This document shows, one piece after another, positions 59,868 through 64,000 of a stretch of 64,000 nt of DNA. This stretch comes from Streptomyces sp. NBC_00239 (GTDB lineage Bacteria > Actinomycetota > Actinomycetes > Streptomycetales > Streptomycetaceae). Where the stretch lies: positions 1,612,001 through 1,676,000 of the forward strand of contig NZ_CP108095.1 in assembly GCF_036194065.1 (NCBI RefSeq), in the 5' to 3' direction. The position numbers and the translations under genes were made by a program. Numbering within the stretch: the stretch's first letter is position 1; every line of letters begins with the position of its first letter. Below the pieces are notes generated by a model that was given only the letters and a program-made list of their open reading frames with translations, ran no database searches and was not told where the DNA came from.

Positions 59868-60284
59868 GTGCCCGAGACCCGCCCCGTGTACCTGCCGCCC
59901 GACCCGCTCACCCCGGAGCGGGACATCACCCACCAGCACTTCCGCCCAGGCGAGCACGTCGTGGTCCTCAAGGGCGCCGCCGGCGGAGAGCTGTGGGGCG
60001 ACGCGATGAAGATCGTGGCCCCTTCCTGGCACACCCCGACCGACGAGGACGGATGGAGGCTGCTCGATCCCAATGGCGGCGACCGGTCCTATGTCACGGC
60101 CCACCCCCGCTACCTGGTGCACCTGTCCAAGCGGTGCCCGGAGTGCCTGATGCATCAGAAGGCGTTGCGGGAATACCTGGTCAAGCGCCTCGGGGACGCC
60201 GAGGAGGCCGTGGACTGCAGCTGGTACTCCCTGACCGCCGCCAATCAGCTCCTCCACATCGCCGACGCCCGCCCCGGCCGGTGA
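59868..60284 (+). CDS. hypothetical plasmid protein
   Basis: 138 aa, GTG behind GGAAGGAC. A beta-rich N-terminus (FRPGEHVVVLKGAAGGELWGDAMKIV) is followed by CPECLMHQKALREYL, a C-x-x-C pair. First gene after palindromic element copy 3 and coupled to the relaxase-like gene by GTGA. Confidence 0.65.
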   Translation: MPETRPVYLPPDPLTPERDITHQHFRPGEHVVVLKGAAGGELWGDAMKIVAPSWHTPTDEDGWRLLDPNGGDRSYVTAHPRYLVHLSKRCPECLMHQKALREYLVKRLGDAEEAVDCSWYSLTAANQLLHIADARPGR

Positions 60285-61252
60285 TCACCGCAGTCCTGCC
60301 ACGGCGCGAAGCCGCCGGCCCGCAGCCACCCCTCGAAAGCCCGACCCCGAGCGAGACCATGATCATTGCAGTCCACTCCCGTGACGTGACCGCCGACGAA
60401 GCCCTCGCCGAGGCGCTCGGCCGCGAGATCAGCATGGCCGAGGGCCTGACCACCGAGCCCGGCGGCACGGTGGTGGCCCACTGGAACCGGCTGGACCACT
60501 ACACCGACGACGACCGGATATGGGAGTCGGCGACGTGGGCCGACCATCTCGCCGACCCGTCGCTGGAGCACCCACTCGCCTCCGGGCCCGACGGCGACCG
60601 GCGCGCGATCCTCCACATCACCGCACACCTTCATCCGCTGGACCGGGAGTTGAACCACGCCGAGTGGTCCGAGATCGGCTATCGGATCGCTCGTGTCGCC
60701 GGCATCGCGCCACCCGGCGACGACGCGGCATGCCGGTGGATCGCAGTCCAGGGCCAGCCCGGCCGCCTGGACGTGATCGCCAACCTGGTCCGTGCCGACG
60801 GCACTTGGAGTGCCCCTCCCCACCGGCTCCTGCAGGCCCTGGTCGCCGAGGCGCGGAACATCGCGGCCGACCTCCTTCTGCACTCCATCCCCCAGCAGCG
60901 CTCCGGCCCCCAGGATCCGTCGGCCGGTCCGGCGGTGACCGTCTCCCCGCGGGTGCCGACCGCGACAGGCCCGCTCGCGGGAATCCTGCGACAGCTCGCC
61001 GCCGAGCAGTCCGGCCCGATCGCCGCCGTGCGGCAGCTCGTGGAGGAGGTCGGCCGGCAGGCCGCCGCACTGCCCGGCGACCAAACCGACGCCGCCGCAC
61101 GGGACTTGTTCTGGGCAGCCCGCCGCCTGTACGGGCTGCAGGAGCAGCTGGGCGAGATCGCCTCGCGACTCCAGCCTCCCGCGCCTCCGGCCCCCGTTGC
61201 GCCGACACTGCCCGTGCAGGCAGCCACCTCGGCCCGTGCGATGGCCCGGTGA
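60281..61252 (+). CDS. relaxase-like protein lacking the catalytic histidines
   Basis: 323 aa from GTG 60281 (GTGA overlap); ATG 60359 is the alternative. ILHITAHLHPLDRELNHAEWSEIGYRIARVAGI...CRWIAVQGQPGRLDVIANLVRADG aligns with the same region of the relaxase at 20009, but the H-A-D-D-H-I-H site is replaced by G-Q-P-G-R-L-D. It is therefore probably a relaxase-fold pseudoenzyme, perhaps an oriT-binding regulator. The C-terminal half is helical (LRQLAAEQSGPIAAVRQLVEEVGRQ). Confidence 0.7.
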   Translation: MITAVLPRREAAGPQPPLESPTPSETMIIAVHSRDVTADEALAEALGREISMAEGLTTEPGGTVVAHWNRLDHYTDDDRIWESATWADHLADPSLEHPLASGPDGDRRAILHITAHLHPLDRELNHAEWSEIGYRIARVAGIAPPGDDAACRWIAVQGQPGRLDVIANLVRADGTWSAPPHRLLQALVAEARNIAADLLLHSIPQQRSGPQDPSAGPAVTVSPRVPTATGPLAGILRQLAAEQSGPIAAVRQLVEEVGRQAAALPGDQTDAAARDLFWAARRLYGLQEQLGEIASRLQPPAPPAPVAPTLPVQAATSARAMAR

Positions 61253-61902
61253 ACGAACCTGTCGACCCGCGCAAGGCGCCGCCCATCACGGTCGCCAGGG
61301 ACGCGGACACCGGACGGATCACCGCCCGCGGCGGTGACGGGCTGGCCCACGGCATCCTGGAACGCACGTTCTTCCTGCGTGAGGTCCGCGGGTGCACCTG
61401 GCACCGGATGTCGCCGACCGTCGAGCCGGCGGACCAGGCGGCCGTGGCCAAGCTCGCCGTCGCCCGGCTCCAGGCCGCCGGATACCGGGTACAGGCCGAC
61501 GCGGAGTTCGCGACCTCGACGACCGATTCCCGCTACGTGACGACGGGGCGGTCGATCGCGAACCTCGCAGAGTCCATCCGCGAAGCGGGCAGCCCGGCCG
61601 AGGTGTCCGACCGGCTGGAGGAGGTGACCGCCGCGCACGACGGCATCCTCGCCTCCCTGGGGCAGCTTCTCCACTCCCTTGCCTCCGTCTACGACGGCCT
61701 CGGCGGACCTGCGGACCGGCACGTCGCGGCCCGGATGCGCTACCTGGCGGAGCACCGGCTCGGTCCCATCACCGCCGACCTGCTGCACACCCGCGCCGAA
61801 CTCGCCGACCGCACCACGGCCCCGGCCCGGCCTGGCACAGCCCTCCCCGCTGCCGCCCTGCCAGCCTCACCCGCCTCTACCGCCTCCGGACGGACCCGAT
61901 GA
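61249..61902 (+). CDS. hypothetical plasmid protein
   Basis: 217 aa, GTG overlapping the upstream stop. N-terminal alpha/beta domain (DGLAHGILERTFFLREVRGCTWHRM...AVARLQAAGYRVQAD), then a long helical region (IREAGSPAEVSDRLEEVTAAHDGILASLGQLLHSL). It may partner the relaxase-like protein. No family recognised. Confidence 0.65.
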   Translation: MNEPVDPRKAPPITVARDADTGRITARGGDGLAHGILERTFFLREVRGCTWHRMSPTVEPADQAAVAKLAVARLQAAGYRVQADAEFATSTTDSRYVTTGRSIANLAESIREAGSPAEVSDRLEEVTAAHDGILASLGQLLHSLASVYDGLGGPADRHVAARMRYLAEHRLGPITADLLHTRAELADRTTAPARPGTALPAAALPASPASTASGRTR

Positions 61903-61927
61903 CCCCCGCCCCAAGTTCGAGGAGCCC

Positions 61928-62695
61928 ATGCCCGCCCCCCATACCCTGCCCGCCGACGACAGCCGCGACGTCGAATCGTTCGCCACCGTCCTCTCCGAGG
62001 AACTCCCCGGCCACTGGACCATCCAGTACCACCAGCACGCCCGGCACGAGGAGCAGTTCACCCACGCCGAGAACGTATGGGACCTCAACGAGGTAGCAGC
62101 CGCGCTCGCCGAGTACGCCGTGGGCGCCGACGCCCACCTCGTCCGCGACGACGGCATGAGCCTGTACGTCACCGTCCACCCCCGGCATGAGGAGGAGTTC
62201 CTCGTCGCCGCCATCGCTCCGGCCGGCGTCGCCCCCGAGGCGTACGCCGGGGTACGCGAGCCCGACGGGATCGCCGTGCCCGCCGACGCCGAGCGCGCCG
62301 CCCGCGCCGTCACCGCAGACCTGCTGCCACGCTACGACATCGCCCTGGCCCAGGTCCGGCACAACGCGATGAACCCCCCGCAGCCCGGGCCCGGTACGCA
62401 GCAGGAGCAGGTGGTGATGACCTGGCTCGAGGACGGTTCCCTCGCCGCGGTCACCACCACCCGTCCCTCAGCCGAGGTCCTTCTCGCTGAAGGGTTCGTC
62501 TGGGAGAGCGCAGCGAAGGCGTACGTGCTCGGCGGGGACGACACCCGGTCCCAGGCCCACGCCGTCCGGGCCGCCGGCGCCCGCCTCGCACGCCTCGGCA
62601 TCGCCACAGTGCTGCGCGCCGCCGCCCGCCCGGCCGCGGAGACCACGCTGCCCACGCCCCAGCCCGGCGCCCGGACCACCGCCCGAACCCGGTGA
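61928..62695 (+). CDS. plasmid protein of the LPG-x-WT family
   Basis: 255 aa, ATG directly after GAGGAG. VLSEELPGHWTIQYHQHARHEEQFTHAENVWDLNEVAAALAEYAVGADAHLVRDDGMSLYVTVHPR and REPDGIAVPADAERAARAVTADLLPRYDIA match the 50471 gene along its length, including the second domain (MTWLEDGSLAAVTTTRPSAEVLLAEGFVWE). Paralogue in the same element; function unknown. Confidence 0.68.
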   Translation: MPAPHTLPADDSRDVESFATVLSEELPGHWTIQYHQHARHEEQFTHAENVWDLNEVAAALAEYAVGADAHLVRDDGMSLYVTVHPRHEEEFLVAAIAPAGVAPEAYAGVREPDGIAVPADAERAARAVTADLLPRYDIALAQVRHNAMNPPQPGPGTQQEQVVMTWLEDGSLAAVTTTRPSAEVLLAEGFVWESAAKAYVLGGDDTRSQAHAVRAAGARLARLGIATVLRAAARPAAETTLPTPQPGARTTARTR

Positions 62696-62934
62696 CCGCG
62701 CCCGCCCCGCGCCAGACCAACCGCCCCCAGCCATCGGCTGACACTCCTGACGGTCGGCCCCGTGTCCCGCTGCTCACCGCGGCCCGCCGACCGGCGCTCG
62801 CCCGCTTCCTGCTGCGCCACTACCTGCGCGCCGCCGTCGTCAAAGCCGCAGGCACCGACCGGCCCCGGCCCCCGATGTCACCGCCGCGCCACGTCGGCGC
62901 ACCGGCCGCCTCCATCCACCGCCACACCCGCTGA
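62692..62934 (+). CDS. short basic protein
   Basis: 80 aa, GTG overlapping the upstream stop. Pro/Arg-rich ends flank one amphipathic segment (LARFLLRHYLRAAVVKAAG). No function recognised; low complexity lowers confidence. Confidence 0.5.
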   Translation: MTAPAPRQTNRPQPSADTPDGRPRVPLLTAARRPALARFLLRHYLRAAVVKAAGTDRPRPPMSPPRHVGAPAASIHRHTR

Positions 62935-62942
62935 CCGCCGTC

Positions 62943-63362
62943 GTGGGTAACGCACAGCACCCTGGACCACCCATGACCCCACCCGTCACCGCCGATGCCC
63001 TCACCGCGCGCATCACCCTGCAGCTCGACCAGCTCTCCGAGCGGCTGTCCCAGGCCGGGCCGCAGCAGGCCGCCCAGATCCTCCGGCAGGTCCTGGATGC
63101 CGACAGCGGCGTCCTCGGCAGGCTGTCAGCCCTGGTCGGCACCGGTACCTACGTGACCAAGCACCATGCCCAGAGCGGCGTCTTCCCGGCGGAGATGTGG
63201 CTGGCTCTCGGGCGCACCGCCAACACGTTGTACGACCTCGCCCTCGACCTGGACGAACACCAGGAAGTCTTCGAGGAGATCGCCACGCGCCACCCCCTGA
63301 CCACGTCGTCTCCGGCGGCCACGCAGGCCACCGCCCTGGTGGCGCGCGGGAGGCACCGGTGA
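62943..63362 (+). CDS. hypothetical helical protein
   Basis: 139 aa from GTG 62943; ATG 62973 is possible. Helical (ADALTARITLQLDQLSERLSQAGPQQAAQILRQVLDADSGVLGRLSALVG ... LALDLDEHQEVFEEIATRHPL), a plan found in small proteins adjoining DUF317 genes. Coupled to the next gene by GTGA. Confidence 0.6.
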   Translation: MGNAQHPGPPMTPPVTADALTARITLQLDQLSERLSQAGPQQAAQILRQVLDADSGVLGRLSALVGTGTYVTKHHAQSGVFPAEMWLALGRTANTLYDLALDLDEHQEVFEEIATRHPLTTSSPAATQATALVARGRHR

Positions 63363-64000
63363 GCCGACAGCAGCAGTGGACCGGCTGGGGTCAGGCCCAG
63401 CAAGCTGAGCAGCACTACCTGATCGAACCGCGCTACCTGGCCGGCGGCGGCGACCTGCGGCATGTCAGCGAGTTCCTCCGCGCCTCGGGCTGGAAGGACA
63501 TCACCCGCAAGTCCGGCACGACACTCGCCTTCGACTCGCCCGACCAGATGGTGCGCGTCGCCTACCAGCCGCCTGGCGGCTGGCAGATCCACGGCGCCGC
63601 CCAGGGACATCAGCCAGCCTGGCAGGTCACCCTCACCCCGCAGACCCCGGTGGAGATCGTCGCGGGCCTGACCGACGCTCTCACCAAGCCGCGCTCGGCA
63701 CACGCCCCGAACGTGTGGGCGCCGCTCACCGAGAAGTCGTGGAGCATGCAGCAGGACGACTACTTCGTAGCCCAGAGCCCCGACCGGCACGCCGTCGTGC
63801 AGTACGTCAAAGCCGGCGGTGACGGCAGCCAGGACCACTGGTGGGTCGGCGCCCGCAACGAGCACGGGCCCGTGTGGAACGTGCAGGCCACCGCGAGCAC
63901 CCCGCTGAACCTGATGCAGTCCCTCACCACCGCCTTGGCCGACCCGGAGCCGGTGATGCGCCCGCGCGGACACGTCCCGCTCAGCAACCGGATCCGCGTG
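63359..64000 (+). CDS. DUF317 family protein, partial
   Basis: GTG overlapping the upstream stop; 214 residues before the right edge, no stop seen. Two DUF317 repeats: YLIEPRYLAGGGDLRHVSEFLRASGW ... GRWQ-like WQVTLTPQTPVEIVAGLTDAL, and WSMQQDDYFVAQSPDRHAVVQYV ... WNVQATASTPLNLMQSLTTAL. Function unknown. Confidence 0.8.
   Translation, partial: MSRQQQWTGWGQAQQAEQHYLIEPRYLAGGGDLRHVSEFLRASGWKDITRKSGTTLAFDSPDQMVRVAYQPPGGWQIHGAAQGHQPAWQVTLTPQTPVEIVAGLTDALTKPRSAHAPNVWAPLTEKSWSMQQDDYFVAQSPDRHAVVQYVKAGGDGSQDHWWVGARNEHGPVWNVQATASTPLNLMQSLTTALADPEPVMRPRGHVPLSNRIRV

Overview
The window is high-GC DNA with frequent GTG/TTG starts, four-base start/stop overlaps and actinobacterial families (WhiB, MmyB-type XRE, DUF317, DUF2637, SCO6880-like). 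It reads as Streptomyces, most likely part of a large plasmid or integrative conjugative element carrying a natural-product cluster. No rRNA, tRNA or CRISPR array was seen.

Region 1 (1-12.2 kb) is a class I lanthipeptide cluster of the FxLD type. A partial HTH regulator (minus strand) faces a rightward run: DUF6415 protein, kinase-fold phosphotransferase, lactate/malate-dehydrogenase-like protein, HPr-kinase-like P-loop protein, FxLD-system O-methyltransferase (PIMT family), a 59-aa FxLD precursor, LanB, LanC and a stand-alone LanB-C-like protein. A short repeated element recurs between these genes and once inside lanB. A perfect 46-bp palindrome follows the precursor gene. No lanthipeptide transporter or leader protease is visible. 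Region 2 (12.2-15.2 kb) has a 4HBT thioesterase, an XRE/MmyB regulator and about 0.9 kb of hairpin-rich DNA.

Region 3 (15.2-23.4 kb) is a replication/mobilisation module: replication initiator, DnaC-like loader, WhiB protein, DUF2637 membrane protein, MobC, a MOBP-like relaxase, and an oriT-like inverted repeat. Region 4 (23.4-38.2 kb, mostly minus strand) is accessory: DUF317 proteins, a large protein ending in a HEPN-like motif, two LAHTG sortase-anchored surface proteins (one frameshifted), two MFS transporters, an HxlR regulator and small helical proteins. Region 5 (38.3-42.5 kb, minus strand) is a tightly overlapping operon with a DUF4913 protein and a RelE-like protein, next to a separate orphan DNA methyltransferase.

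Region 6 (42.6-43.3 kb) holds five very short ORFs, four encoding fMet-Phe-Arg-Pro, each with a strong Shine-Dalgarno sequence and interspersed with hairpins. It leads into region 7 (43.3-50.4 kb), a type IV secretion-like conjugation operon: lysozyme/NlpC protein, DUF6112 pilin-like protein, accessory membrane protein, VirB6/TrbL-like protein, SCO6880-like protein, DUF6238 protein and VirB4-like ATPase. Region 8 (50.4-64 kb) continues rightward with paralogous plasmid proteins, a GT2 glycosyltransferase, a MoxR ATPase interrupted by an amber codon with its VWA/HExxH partner, a relaxase-like protein lacking the catalytic histidines, and a DUF317 gene running off the edge.

A palindromic element of about 60 bp occurs at 38.2, 41.6 and 59.8 kb, with a diverged relative at 42.6 kb. 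Each lies just upstream of a transfer-region operon and in its sense orientation, which suggests a shared regulon.
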